NCBI GenBank assembly: GCA_016271365.2
Contig: CM057456.1
Coordinates: 164,462,501-164,526,500, forward strand
Origin: Neoceratodus forsteri
Lineage: Eukaryota; Chordata; Ceratodontiformes; Ceratodontidae
Reading direction: 5' to 3'
Length of the DNA stretch: 64,000 bases
Every line of letters starts with the position of its first letter. The first letter of the stretch is position 1. Under the pieces are notes generated by a model that saw nothing but the letters and a program-made list of their open reading frames with translations, was not told the origin of the DNA and made no database searches. Of this stretch, positions 41,321 through 53,475 are shown one piece after another. Position numbers and translations under genes: made by a program.

Positions 41321-43090
41321 CTACTCCATATACGAAATAGGCACAGAGTCTAGCCAACGGTGCTGTACCAGTTTCTTGACCATGAGAGCAATTAAAGCAA
41401 TGTAAAATCTGCATTCCCAGACTGCTACCCTGGTGTAGTCACCCACCAAGCATATTTTAGGTAGGAAAAGATTATCTATACCCAACAATGGGTCTACATT
41501 CTGCTTGATGAGGGACCACAAGGGAACAACCTTCAGACAGTCCCAGAATATGTGCAGGAGGGAACCTTCCACTTGTTGACATCTCACGCATTGGGGAGAC
41601 TCTGCCTTACCCATCTTAAACAGTCTAGTTGGGGTGATGTACATGTTATGAAGCAACTGGAATTGCATGATCCTCAACTGGTCCTGTGAGATATAAGTGT
41701 AGGAGTCTCTCCAAATTTTACCCCAATCCATGACAGATTGTTGAAATTGAGAAACCCAGTAATTGGGAGCCCCATCCATAGTGGGAAATGCCTTATCATA
41801 TACATCAGCATATAACTTAGACATTGCATGAGGGGATGTAGCTAGTCTGTGCAATGACTGTGGAAAATCCCCACCTTTTATGTCCACCAACCCAGCTTTG
41901 AAATGTGATATTAACATATGGTGGATCTAAAATGCTTTGAAAATAGCAGCCTTTTTCAATATATATTCCCACATAATATCCCCTGAGGTAAGACATCTCC
42001 CATCTTGGAAAAAGTCGCAACATCTTGGTGAGGCCATTTGTGAGAGCCAAGAGACAAGCAAAAATTTGCCACCTATCCCAAAGCTGGGGTTACCAAAAAG
42101 AGTTTGGGAAGGGTCTCTGTCATTTTTATATCTCAAAAACTGGCAGAGCTAGGAGTGAGCCCTAACAGAGACCTCTATCAAGGTATTATATAAACTCATT
42201 GGGATATCACTAGCTTTGAGATATAAAAGTGATTGTAGGTCCAACCCAGCAGAACCAATAAGAGCCTGCTCAATAGTAAGCCATGCTGGTGCATAAGTGA
42301 GTTGAACTTCATCCTCTATCGGAGTAAGCCATTGTAAGTATTTACTGATTTGGCTTGCCCAGTAATATATCCCTAAATGGAGGAGCCTTAACCCGCCCTT
42401 GCCCTTTACACCTACAAGTTTATGGTAAGCCCTTCTCAAGGGCTTCCCTAGTCAAATAAAATTAGAAATAATAGTGTCTACCTTTTTGAACCAGGAAGAA
42501 GGCAGTACAATATTCAGCATACTAATTGAGTAAAAGAGCCGAGGGAGTACATTCATCTTTACCAGGCTAATATGGCCCCATAGGGGCTAGGGTAGGACCT
42601 TCCATTGGGATAATTTCTGATGAATTACATGCAACAGTGCATTCAAATTCATCTGCCGTGTTCTTAACTCACTTCTGGTCAAGTTAGTGTCCAAATATCT
42701 GAGACAGTTCAGAGATCAGGACAACCCAAGGTCTAGGATATCTCTTTTAAATGTCTTGGAATTTAGAGGAGGGACCTTTTATCCAGATTTAACTTATAAT
42801 TTTGAGAATGAGAAAAACTCCTGTATTGTTTCCAGGGCAGCCAAGCTAGAAGAACGAGGGTGGGAGAGATGCAACAGGATATCATCAGCATATGCTGATA
42901 GTTCCATCTCATGAGTTCCCACCTGATGCCATGAATCAAGGGTTGTCCTAAGTTTAACCAGCAAGAGTTCTAAGTAGAGATTAAACAATAGGGGTGACAG
43001 TGAACATCCCTGCCTAGTGCCCGAATATGAAGGTAATGATGAAGAAAAGACTCCATTACAATTTATACCATGGGGTGAGAGCTTTCTCAG
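41321..43090 (-). pseudogene. L1-H ORF2, C-terminal half
   Basis: 43090-42794 carries GINCNGVFSSSLPSYSG, GTRQGCSLSPLLFNLYLELL and ELSAYADDILLHLSHPR: the catalytic YADD is intact. After stops, 42439-42149 reads GVKGKGGLRLLHLGIYYWAS. 41917-41321 is open for 198 codons and ends the protein: FQLLHNMYITPTRLFKMG and ESPQCVRCQQVEGSLLHIFW, a zf-RVT-like Cys/His motif (C..C.....H...C), followed by LVQHRWLDSVPISYME. The 3' UTR runs to 41023. Confidence 0.8.
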
Positions 43091-43111
43091 TAGGATATAC
43101 TGTGTTATTTC

Positions 43112-43730
43112 CACTAGAGTGAAGATAAATCTTGATGACACCAGCAGAGTGAGGATATCAACATTTATCCACACTCTGCTGATGTCACCAGAGTGCGAAT
43201 ATCTGCACTGCAGCTTTCATTCTAAAGGAAACTGCTTCAGATAACAGTTTCTGTTTCTCACTGAAGCTGCTACTTACTCAATTAGCTTTGCAAAACACTC
43301 TCATGTGTCTCATTGTGTTTCTAACACTCCTAGCCCATTACTGTGCTGATCTCAGCTTCAAAACAACATGAATTCTAAATGAAACTCTTTTACAAAGCAG
43401 TTTCTCTTTATCAGTGCTATCTGCAGCAGTTTGTCTTTCTCACTGAGCCTCTGACTTACTCAATCAGCTTTGCAAAACACACTCACCTGTATTTCTGGCT
43501 CCCAGTCCATTCAGAACACACACACACACATGCACACACACACACTGACACCACACACAGAATGAGCAGGAAACATACAGAAACTGAAAAAGTGTTCCTA
43601 AAGCTCTCACCTCTGTAGTATAAATCACACACATGATGGGCAGATTGTGGGATATGGAAAATATTTTCACTTTACAGGAGTAAGAATATTTTCCATATCC
43701 CCACTCCTGCCATCATGTATCCCCTATTTA
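43112..43730. mobile_element. Small fold-back elements (two hairpins) inside L1-H
   Basis: Hairpin 1: tgacaccagcagagtgagga (43133-43156) pairs with 43167-43190. Hairpin 2: 43631-43671 (gatatggaaaatattttcac) pairs with 43680-43719, about 38 bp, with a short loop. Between them is A/T-rich sequence with a (CA)n-type tract at 43517-43557. No gene. Confidence 0.6.
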
Positions 43731-43964
43731 TACAACATGTGTTTTAGGATAAATGCAGTGATAAAAAATAGTATCCCAGCCAGGCAGTGGAGATATCATT
43801 GATATCTCCATATTCCTATACGTCATGGTGGTATCTCTATGTCCTGGTATGTCTTTCAAAGGAAAGTGAAAGTATTTCACTTTCCATTGTAGGATTTTGT
43901 CCATAGTATGTACACCCCCTCCCCACACACACAGACATACATAGAATATCCCTCTGTCATCTCA

Positions 43965-44227
43965 TTGATCCTGCCATAATTTATTAAATAAATAATCATT
44001 TAAAAAACTTATCTGATTGATCCTGCCACTCTGCGGTTCAGTAACCAAAGGATTACTTTCACTTTCCCCTAGAAAAGTAGCGTGACTGAGCGGTAGTAAC
44101 AGACTCCCATGAACTGCTCCCAGACAATCATAGTAAAGCAGCCTGAATAAGATATGTTAGAAAAAGCGTCATTTTATTAATTTTTACTGCATTTCTCTAC
44201 AAGAACCTCCCAACTGTACCTAAAACC

Positions 44228-44261
<34 letters not shown>

Positions 44262-44642
44262 AGAGAGCAACTTGGCAGCTTCAGCACAGCAGAAGGAAGC
44301 ATGAGCTAGCATTGCTATAGCAACAGACGCTAATGCTACCTTCTACTGTGCTGAAGCTGCCGACTCACTCTCACTCTCTTGGTTTCCAGTACAGTCAGTA
44401 GCTTCTTGTAGAGAAATGCACTTAAAGTTCCTAAAATGACACGTTTTCTAACGTACCTCATTCATACTACTTTACTACCATGGTCTGGGAGCAGCTTATG
44501 GGAGTCTGTTACTACCACTCGGTCACGCTACCTTTTTGGGGGAAAGTGTAAGCAATTTTATGCTTACCAAAACACAGTGGCAGGATCAATCAGATATGTG
44601 TTTTAATGTTTATGTACCCCAAAAAATAATGGCAAGATCAAC
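43965..44642. mobile_element. Large fold-back transposon-like element, 678 bp, arms about 240 bp
   Basis: The left arm (about 43965-44205; ttgatcctgcca ... gcatttctctacaagaa) is matched by the reverse complement at about 44397-44642. The centre holds a (GA)n tract (44229-44267) and a second, inner hairpin: ggcagcttcagcacagcaga (44274 on) pairs with the stretch ending ctgtgctgaagctgcc (about 44360). The whole can fold as one long stem with a side stem. No open frame. Another copy of the end word (ataatggcaggatcaactct) lies at 44810. Confidence 0.75.
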
Positions 44643-45059
44643 TGACATTTTTTCTTTAAATAAAACATGTCATGAGTTCTGTTGCAGGGGGATAAGTCAG
44701 GGAAACAGTGAAACAACCAATATGACTACTAGTGGGCTACCAAACCTCAAACTGACAGCATAAACCACATACATTTTAAATGCTTATTTAAATGATAATT
44801 TATGTAAAAATAATGGCAGGATCAACTCTCTTTAAAACTAAAAAAATCCACCAAATATTTTTTTTCAAAACCATACTGTTTGTCATCTCTTGTGTTGGAG
44901 GGGTACTGGAGATTGTGCTTCAGGAGGTTCTGTCACATGTAGGCGAAACACATATTGTATAAACAGAACATGACATGGCCTGAGTGAAGATATCATATTT
45001 ATTCACTCGAGGCCAATGACATCAAGATATCTCACTCTATCATGATATCTTTGGCCTTG

Positions 45060-45515
45060 AGGAAGATAAACCCACCTCCTTGGCAAATGAACCTAGACTT
45101 TGGCCATTCAAAACCCACCTTAGGAATATCTCCTGTCTTCAAGAACCTCGATTACATTTGAGCTGATGATGGCCTTTAACGATGGCTCCTGGCCTGACTC
45201 AACCCCCCGCTTCTCAGCATAACCAGAGACTATTAGAAATCGTTTCATATCTGTATCCACCTGTTTTGTGTGGGACCTTCACTAAGTAATCCCTAGTATT
45301 TGAATGTTTGCCTTACTGCTCATTGTATTTGAATGTTTGCCTTACTGCTCATTGTATTTGAATGTTTGTCTTACTGCTCATTGTAACTTAGTCTGAGCTT
45401 TATCACTGATCTATTGTTAGTTATGTCAGTCTGTTCTTTATTCTCTGTGATGTGGAGCCTTTGTAAATGAGTCTATGACTCAAAGGTGTTTCCGAATCCA
45501 AATAAATAAATAAAA
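45060..45515 (+). mobile_element. L2-like LINE 3' end fragment
   Basis: It ends gcctttgtaaatgagtctat ... aaataaataaataaaat (45451-45515), the same 3' terminal pattern as elements F and M but on the plus strand. The left part (45095-45140) resembles the last ORF2 codons and the start of the 3' UTR. It includes a 29 bp unit repeated three times (45297-45383). Confidence 0.6.
45297..45383. repeat. 29 bp tandem repeat, three units
   Basis: The unit tatttgaatgtttgccttac plus tgctcattg occurs at 45297-45325, 45326-45354 and 45355-45383, with one visible c/t change in the third unit. Confidence 0.95.
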
Positions 45516-45557
45516 TATGATATCTTCACTCAGCCCATGTCATATACCCCATATCAG

Positions 45558-46283
45558 GGTTTCTCAAATGAGGAGGCCAGCCTCCCAGGAGGCCCCAACC
45601 TGTTCCAGGGAGGTCAAACAAGCCTTAAATGTACTATATTTTAATGTCAAGTTTTGGATGCTTCATTTGAAAGGATGCAGCAAAGTGAAAGCAAATAATG
45701 GCATGCAAATCTATGTACAAAATGGTTACCAGGAAAGACACACTCAACAAACACTTATTTCCTGGTATGACATGGGGAAAATACAATTTTTGGAAAGTGT
45801 GTAAAACAAAATTCAAAATAATGCAAATGAATAGGAACAAGGTAACAACTGACCCATTATACAGGCTGCAGAAAAGCACAAATACAAAGGCTAAGCAGAG
45901 AGATACTAGGAGCAAGAGCAGGAGGGAGCAAAATGGTCCCTGAGAAGGTGTTTAAGAGCAGGGTAAAACTGAGAAAGAAAGCAATCTGACTTATGGAGGT
46001 ATTGCAATGAGGGGTAAATAGAGTCCAAAAGTCAGACGTGTGGAGTGAGTAGGCTGACCTGGGGAGGGGTGTTATAGAGAGGGAGAATAATAAGTTCAAT
46101 AAAATGAGAATAAACTCAACTACCCACATGCACTTCATTGTATTCTTCCTGTAATGTGCAAAGTATGATAGTTGTTCTAACTATGGGTAGGCCCAAAATT
46201 ATTTCTATATCAGGGGGAGGCTCAAGATCTTTTCCAAGGCTTGGGGGAGACTCACTATAACAAAGTGTGAGAACTTCTGCCCT
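45558..46283. mobile_element. hAT-like non-autonomous DNA transposon
   Basis: The left end cagggtttctcaaatgagga and the right end, read in reverse agggcagaagttctcacact, resemble the CAGGGGTTCTCAAA ends of hAT/Charlie elements. About 725 bp, without a transposase. No clear 8 bp target duplication could be read, so the ends may be off by several bases. Confidence 0.4.
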
Positions 46284-46339
46284 ATGTATACAAGCACTAG
46301 GATTCGAATATTAAGCTCAAATACTTTGCAAGAACTGGG

Positions 46340-48170
46340 GGCGGGGTGCAAATCTATATCGACTGGAATAAGAATTGCCAGTCCACCTGATCAAAAGCTT
46401 TCTTGCATCCAGAGACACAAGCACAGCAGGGTGTCCCGGTATCTGGACACAGAGATAATGTGAGCCACTTTACACAAATGATCGGAGGAGAAGTGACCGT
46501 CCATGAAACCAACCTGATTGGAACTTAGAAAGATGGCATTACTCAAATTAATCTCTGAGCCAAAAGCTTGACGAATATTTTCGTGTCATTATTCAAAAGG
46601 AAATCGGTCTGTAACTTGTAACCTTGTCTGTGTCTTTCCCAGGCTTGTGGAGAACCACTATCAAGGCTTCAAAAGACTGTCATCCATAGTAGCCGAGGAA
46701 AGTAAAAGCTGAACAGCCAAAGTAGCCAAGGTACCAATTTGTCTGCAAATACCTTATAAAAATTGGGTGAAGCCGCTAGGCTGGGACTTATCTATAGGCA
46801 AGGCCTCTAATTACCTCCTGAGATTTACCTTGAAAATTGGGGCTATTAGTGAGTTCTGCTGAGCTATTGTCAGTGTTGGAAGAGGTATCTTAAATAGTCA
46901 TCCAGAGACCTCTGAGAGGGTAGGGGTGTCATGGGACTATATAGAGCAAGGTAGTATTGCTCGAATTCAGATGCAATCTCTTTGGGGTCGTCTTATAAGG
47001 ACCCATCCACTGAAGAGTGGATTACATTGATAATCATGGTGGCCTCTTGTTTTTAACCCTTAAGGCCAACAACCGCCCACTTTTCCCCAATCAGTACAGT
47101 ATATGTATCTCTGGTTTTCAGCATGGTGAACTCTGCTTTCTAGCACAGTAACTCCCTGTACTGGTCCTGGATCTTAATAAGCTCCTACTGAGTTGCTGTA
47201 CTGGTATTAGGGAGAGAGAAGATTCAATCACTCTGATTTGTGAAAGTAGATCCAATGCCAGGCCTTCACGTTTATGCTTCCTAATAGAAGCCAGACGTAT
47301 AAATTCACCTCTAAGGGAACATTTCAGAGCTCCCCATTCTACATCAGGTTTACCTGTGGATCCTAAATTATCAGAGGCAAAGTGGTCAATCTAAGTAGCA
47401 AGATGCTGGATCACCCATTTGTCCTTCAACAATTGATTATTAAGTTTCCAAATGGTTTCCTTTTGCTGAAAGAGAGAGAAAAATAACCGGCACCAGACTG
47501 AGGAATGATCTGAAATTATACCAGGATCCAACCCACAACCCATCAGGCCCACCAGGAGAGAGTGATTCAGCAGGAAATAGTCAATGTGGAAGGAGAAACC
47601 GTGCACCAAGGAACGAAACATGTAATCCCTAAAGCCCAGATGTAGCGCCCTCCAAGGGTCACAGAGTCCCAAAGTCTCCATTAATTCCCTGAGGGCCCAC
47701 TGAGCTGGGAATGACCCACTGTGAAGTCTATACACTCAATCAAGATCCAGGTCATAAGGGAGGTTCCAATCCCCCTCCCCAACAGAATAGGGACAGACGT
47801 GAATGGAGCTAGTGCAGAAATCAACTCCATAAAAAAGGAAGCAGAGTCCACATTAGGACTACATACACAGCCAAGCAAAACCTAAACTCTGCCTAGTAAA
47901 CCCCTGAGGAGGATAAAATGGGCATTTGAATATCAGATGCACTGTAAGCATGTAAATGAGATCTTCTGTGAGTTTAAAATAGCAACCCCCCTACTTTGCA
48001 TGCTGACCCCCATTGTAAAGATCTGCCCCACATATTGTCTGCAAAATAAGTTGGCCTAGGTCTCAAGTAAATGTGTATCTTGTAAAAAAAGAATGTGCCC
48101 TTTAAGGTGGTGAAGATGTTGGAGAATTTTGTGTCTCTGTTTTTTTTCAGGCTCCTTTCACATTCCATGT
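46340..48170 (-). pseudogene. L1-H ORF2, endonuclease and N-terminal reverse transcriptase
   Basis: The remnant ORF2 start is near 48168 (MECERSLKKNRDTKFSN). The endonuclease C-terminal part is open at 47735-47391 (LRELMETLGLCDPWRALH, FHIDYFLLNHSLL, IISDHSSVWCRLF). The linker is badly decayed (47390-46900). RT blocks at 46520-46340 read QVGFMDGHFSSDHLCKVAHI and VSLDARKAFDQVDWQFLF, the first catalytic Asp region. The sequence leaves the L1 after KYLSLIFES at about 46335 and resumes at 43090. Confidence 0.7.
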
Positions 48171-48961
48171 AATAAAATTTATGTGACTAGCCATCTATGT
48201 ATAGTAGGAACAATTGTAAGAACAGCCATAACACTGAAATCTCAAACAGTAATACCCAAGTAATTCATTCTGATGCAGATCCCACAAAAAAATAGCCCAC
48301 CTCCCCTAACTCAAGTATCCCATAACCCACTGAATAACCAACCAAACTAACACCCCAAACCCCTGAGCATAACAAACACCCATATTGTATCTTCCAAAAA
48401 CATCCAACTTGTAACATGTTGGAAAAAAACCAAGATACCCAACATCTAGCAAATCCATTTTCATCCCATCCCACCAATTGAATAACTCTATGGTCCATGA
48501 TGAACAGATTCATCCACTATGCATCCAATTCACTCCAGCCCCTTCCCCAAATTGAAACTTAAACAATAGGAGGCACCCTGCCCAAAAAGCCCATACTATG
48601 TTGAGTTTAAACCAGCATACAGTAAAGGGTGCACCTCCTCACCCATCCAATTAGAAAACACAGGATGCATTGCCCCCTTACTCCCTCTGTCGATTCAATA
48701 TTCCACAGCATTTAAAAGAAGGTCCCCACCATTGAGGAAATGGACAATTGCAGTGCTGTTCCTCCAACTGCCATTGTGAAGGCTGATCCATCTTGTATGC
48801 TGTAAACAGTTTGTAAAGTCAGAGCCCTGTGGGGGTACAATACTAGTCTATGCCTGATGAATGGCTCAAGTAGAAACATTGAGCAGAACTTGAAAACAAC
48901 TCCAAACAGTTAAACTTCCCTCATGCAACTTAGTAGCAGCTCACAGTCCTTAACTGAAAAC

Positions 48962-49404
48962 TCACTTGTCCTTAAGGAGGGGAGGCAAAACTTTCTTCAG
49001 TTCTTCCCAAGCTGCCTCCAGACTCTTAAAACTATGCCAAGAACCCGATAGTTGTACCTGAATTTGGGCCAGGTAACCCATTTTAAACTTGATGCTGACC
49101 GCTATAAGCTTCGTCACAATGGGGTGGAATGTGGCACATCTCTGGTGAACTGATCCTGGTAGGTCCTGTGTCACCTGCAGTTTTTTTCCCTCCCACTGAA
49201 TTTCTTGTAGTTCTCTCACTTTGGCTAGGAAATGTCTCTCAAGATAGTTCAAAAATTGTTGTATGAAGGGTCAGAGGGGTGCATCTAGAGCAGGCATGGG
49301 GCACAGAGCACGGTGAGCTCTTTCTATCATATAACTGGCACCATAAGGAGAAGGGCCAACAATCTTGGTGATCAACTGTCATGTAAATAGGATAGGGTCA
49401 GAGC

Positions 49405-49435
<31 letters not shown>

Positions 49436-49847
49436 AGGAAGCCCAATGATCACTGCATTGTTCTGACAGTTCCGACCCTCCAAATCCTCTACTTTCTCAG
49501 CTAGTTGGGCCAGCTTCTGTTTGGTGGCTACAAGTTCAGGATCCTGGTGTTCTACATACTTTTCCACATACACAATGTGGGCTTTGTTGTCACAGGTCTG
49601 TTTGGAGAGCTCTTCCATGGCAATCATCAGTGATTTGAATTCTGTGTTGAGGATCTAGTTGTTCCTCAAATGGTAGCATTTCTGCTAGAAAGTGCTCAAC
49701 CATCAACGTGGCTTGGTCTGATGTAGTAGTGGAGCTCTGAATGCTCACTGTGGCTTGGACCTTGGATCTCTTAGAGGCCTTGTTGGGCGCTGACGGCGGA
49801 GTATGTTTGGGCTGCGCCACTTTCATTTCTGCATCCATGGTACCCAA
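48962..49847 (-). pseudogene. L1-H ORF1 (Transposase_22-like), frameshifted
   Basis: Three frames together match the 308-aa ORF1 of element G: MDAEMKVAQPKHTPPSAPNK (49837 on), coiled coil and EDLEGRNCQNNAVIIGLPER (49627-49427), and ERHFLAKVRELQEIQWEG, KLQVTQDLPGSVHQRCATFH (49252-48962). A (CT)n tract at 49407-49430 interrupts the RRM-like part. A frameshift lies near 49640. Same order and length as in G, so one L1 lineage. Confidence 0.8.
49407..49430. repeat. (CT)n microsatellite
   Basis: About 12 ct dinucleotides, inside L1-H ORF1. Confidence 0.9.
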
Positions 49848-50022
49848 AATCTGCCACTGAAAACATCTGCAAGTAGCAGCAAGCCTTCGATGGACTGATA
49901 TAATAAAAAATAGGTGGATTCCCAGGTAAAAAAAAAAAATTTAAATGGGAGTGGCTGGAGTTTAAGAGAGGAGCTGCTAGGTTGCTGGCTGCATCACATG
50001 ACTCCCCTACCTGAAGATTATT

Positions 50023-50290
50023 TGAAAAGAATAGGTAATCTATTCTGGTGGCCAGGACCACCCAGAAGTAGGTCTCAGCCCCCACAGGATGCACAGCCCT
50101 ATAACAATCTTGCAGGTCTGTAGGAGTAATTAAGGCTTTTAAACAATGCATATCACTGTTCATTTTTGTTGTCATGCTTTCCCAGGTGAAAACCCACAAT
50201 TCAAATCAACTCCAAAAATCACATGTCTACATGTGTATAGTAAAGGTTGTATAGAACAAAATAAGTCCACCCTTAATGCAATCCCTTGTG
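50023..50290 (-). pseudogene. L1 element J, endonuclease fragment
   Basis: On the minus strand: FGVDLNCGFSPGK (GDFN-type box), then ALITPTDLQDCYRAVHPVG and LATRIDYLFFSNNLQ, the region before the final Asp-His of an L1-type endonuclease. It stops exactly at the 14 bp target duplication of L1 H, and its continuation is at 41008 downwards. The right boundary is at the Tx1 element's 3' end. Confidence 0.65.
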
Positions 50291-50530
50291 GTGCATATAT
50301 ATTAATAAAATGAAATTAATGAGTAGGGGAATTTTTATTATAGGTGGACTTCGCTACAATACAAGTCATATTAATGAAAAGAAACAAACATAAATCACCA
50401 ATAAAAAAGGAAACTAAGTCATACATTGCTTGAAAACATGAAGAAGAAAAACAAACAAACTTCATAATACAATTAAAGTTATTCAACATACAGAGACTGA
50501 AGATACATAATGATATATATACATTTTAAC

Positions 50531-53382
50531 CTAACCAAGCATCACAATGGACCCATAATGTTGAGATTTCTCAAAGGTATATCGCTTCATATCCATCTTT
50601 TGCATTAATTGTAGAGAACGCTGAATGTTACTGAGAAGCTCTTGACATGTAACAGATTTCTGCTGCAGGATCAACATGCAATGAGATTGCCATAAGAAAT
50701 ACCTAATTAAGACAAGGACTACGTACATGGTTTCTTTATGGTATTTACAAAACCCAATGTCATCTGGCCCATACATTAGGATTTGATATGGGACAGCAGC
50801 CAAGCAAGGTTCTGACCAGGAATGTGACAGGTATTCCCAAAAGGAACGAGCGAAGGGACATTCTAAAAAAAGGTGCTGCTGGGTTTCCATTACTTGAGAA
50901 CAAAATGAACTGGGGCAGTATCTTTCTGATATCTGCTTGTGCTTACTGTTCCCTTTAACCCCTAATCTACCATAATTACCTAACCAAGTGCAATCCCATG
51001 TGAATAGTGGAATTCTGGAGTTATTCAGTTGCTGCAGAAAATATGGTAACTTGTTCACCGGACACCCAGGAAATTCCAGCACCGAAGTGCTCTCAGCAGC
51101 CACAATCGCCGCATAGATGGACTTCCTATCCATCGTTAGGAATTGTGCAGACATAAGACCCCATTTAATGGCATTCCTAATGCAATCTCTACCATATGCA
51201 GGAATCTTTGAGGGAAGGATTCACTTTCCTCTCCCATGGTGGAAGGCAGGGGATAACCATTCTTGAACCTAGGGAACCCAATGCTCGATACCTGGACATA
51301 GGGAGGGCAAATATTATAGGAGAAAACAAACTGAAATAAAAGGCTATGGGATGAATCATACCCACTCCACCCTTATCGATGGGAAGATACATAAATTCCC
51401 TCTTAATTGGGTTTAACTGTGAGCCCCAAAAAGCATGAGAAAACACTCCAAGCAGTCCTGTAACTATTGCTTGTGGAGTGGGAAAAATATAGCAGAGATA
51501 AAGGAACTGAGGAACCAACAGTGACTTAATCAGCATTACCCTTCTCTTTTTTGATAACTACTGTCCTTTCCAACTTGAAACTAATCTATTTGCCTGTGCC
51601 ACTTTAGCTTCCCAATTCAATTGTGCCATATCCCCAGATCTGAACTTTATACCCACTATGGTTATAGGGTCTGCTGTCACTGAGATGCCTGCCCACTGGC
51701 CTGATTGGGGCACAGGGGTGCGGCCAAGAACAACTCCCTTACTCTTCCCAATATTTGTCTTAGAACTGGAGAGGTAGGAGAATTGTGCCAGTACTGCCCC
51801 TCTATAAAAGAACACATGTAAGGCAATTAGATGATCACTGCTGGTGACCTGCCAGTGCACAGGTCTGATAAGGACTAAGGAGATACTGAGCTACACTAGA
51901 TAGCCATGCCAATAGGATCTTACTCAGTGTTTTGAGATCCGAATTCAATGAACTTAAAGGTCGCCAGTTCCCAGTCTTCTGACCTGACCCTTTCTTATGA
52001 ATTAGGACCAGAACTGCATCCATCATAGAAGCAGAGTATTGGAGTGTTCAATATGTGGCTGAACAAAATCACCAAAGCAGGAGATAATTCCTCTAGAAAG
52101 GTTTTATAAAACCCGAGCTGAGGCCATCTGACTCAGGGGCAGTGTTACAGGAGAGTTGCAAATTGCTGCCTTCACTTCCTCAAGGGATACTTCATTGATG
52201 AGGTGCTGAGCATCTACTTGAAACTTTGGTATGCTTAAGAATTCAGTATTCCCTGAACCTCTGGCTCAGGGGAGGGGAACCAAAGGTTTATGCTACCTGG
52301 TGTTCACCACTTCCAAAAGTTCCTGGGGAGCTCATTATTGTCTCTGATGGTGCTAATAACTTAGTAACAACTCTATTATCTGTCTTTGCCTACATTCTTT
52401 ATAGGGATCTAAGGAGCTCTGGAAATCTGTGTGCCAAATCGGAGCTCTTATTGCAGTGTTTTTGCCCTATCATACTACCATGTAGTCATTTGGATTTTGA
52501 TAGTTCTAACCTGAGTATTAAAATCTTGCCGTCACCTCTGTTTGTGAAATAAGGTGTTGTAATTGATGTTGAAGCTGCAAGTATGTTAAATAATCAGCAG
52601 TGGATTGAGAGTGTGCATTTTGCTGAAAAAACTTGCACCACGATTGTTTTGTGTCTTCCCACCATTCCAAAATATCTAAGTAGCATTCTACCACTGATAG
52701 CCTAGCAGCCCACTCCCTCCTCCAGGCCTTCTGGAGAGGGGGTCATCAAGAACAGGCTCATTCAATCTCCAATTATTTTTCTTGCACGTGGACTTGATCC
52801 CCATAGTATTGTTAATTTAATGGCCATGTGGTCTGAAAATTCACAAGGGTGAGTAAGAACCTCCTGAATGGTCAGTGCAGAAGATACAAAAATAAAGTAG
52901 ATGCAAGTCTTGAGGGGACCCCTATGGTAAGTGTGCCCTCCTTTGGAGTATATTTTCCTACAGGCATGTACCAGGCCTGCAATATTTAAGATATTCTGCA
53001 AGGAAACAGTGTCAGAAAACAATTTCTCAGTTTGCAGACCTCTATCAGTTTTGTCAGACCACACCAAAGTCTCCTAGCCAGAAGACAATTGTGATGTGTG
53101 CAGAAAGGGCTGCACTTCTTTAAATAAAGAGACCCTCTGCGCCTTAGTTTGAGGGGCATATACTGCTATAATGTATAGTCTACTGGAGTAGTAGAAGATG
53201 TCTAATGAGAGGGCCCTTCCAGGATGAATATCCACCAACCTTGAGACAAGTAACTGGGGATTAGAAAACAATATACCCACCCTGTCACAGACATCTGTGC
53301 CCATGGACCAAAAGGATGGACCCAAAGACCATGCTCTAGAAGTCTGTTGTAACTCACTGGTAGTCTTCAAATGAGTGCCCAA
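50531..53382 (-). pseudogene. Tx1-K ORF2, endonuclease-reverse transcriptase with core deletion
   Basis: Endonuclease parts are at 53382-53074 (VGILFSNPQLLVSRLVDIHP, YIIAVYAPQTKAQRVSLF) and 53067-52762 (IYFIFVSSAL, CEFSDHMAIKLTI). The RT N-terminus at 52026-51835 reads LVLIHKKGSGQKTGNWRPLS, SLNSDLKTLSKIL and LLSPYQTCALAG. The text then jumps to SYLSSSKTNIGKSKGVVLG (51760-51700), so the part that should carry the DxxxAFD and YADD boxes is missing, a deletion of several hundred bases. The C-terminus at 51154-50531 is open for 207 codons, with YCPSSFCSQVMETQQHLFLE, a zf-RVT-like Cys/His motif. Inactive. Confidence 0.75.
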
Positions 53383-53447
53383 TCACAGATTATATCACTA
53401 TGGAGCCCTTTTAGATACATCATAGCCCCAGATCATTTTTTTCATTC

Positions 53448-53475
53448 TTAATACTATTAATATTAATAGTATTAA
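53448..53475. repeat. 28 bp perfect palindrome
   Basis: ttaatactattaa followed by its reverse complement across a tat junction forms a perfect A/T-rich palindrome. It lies between Tx1-K ORF1 and ORF2. No function assigned. Confidence 0.85.

Larger units (their letters stand above)
41023..50008 (-). mobile_element. L1-clade LINE, element H, with 14 bp target duplication and about 3.2 kb of internal insertions
   Basis: acctgaagattatt occurs at 41009-41022 and 50009-50022, immediately outside the A-rich 3' tail (aattaaaaaaagtatt on the element strand, 41023-41040) and the 5' leader. In between are ORF1 (49847-48962), endonuclease and RT N-terminus (about 48170-46340), then foreign DNA (about 43110-46330), then the rest of the RT and the C-terminus (about 43090-41321). 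The protein on both sides joins as KYLSLIFES and PHGINCNGVFSS, so one L1 insertion accounts for all pieces. It is related to element G but diverged. Confidence 0.8.

Noticed and set aside
53448..53475. Perfect palindrome as a terminator or operator
   Set aside because: A/T-rich, located between two dead Tx1 ORFs. No transcription unit to serve.
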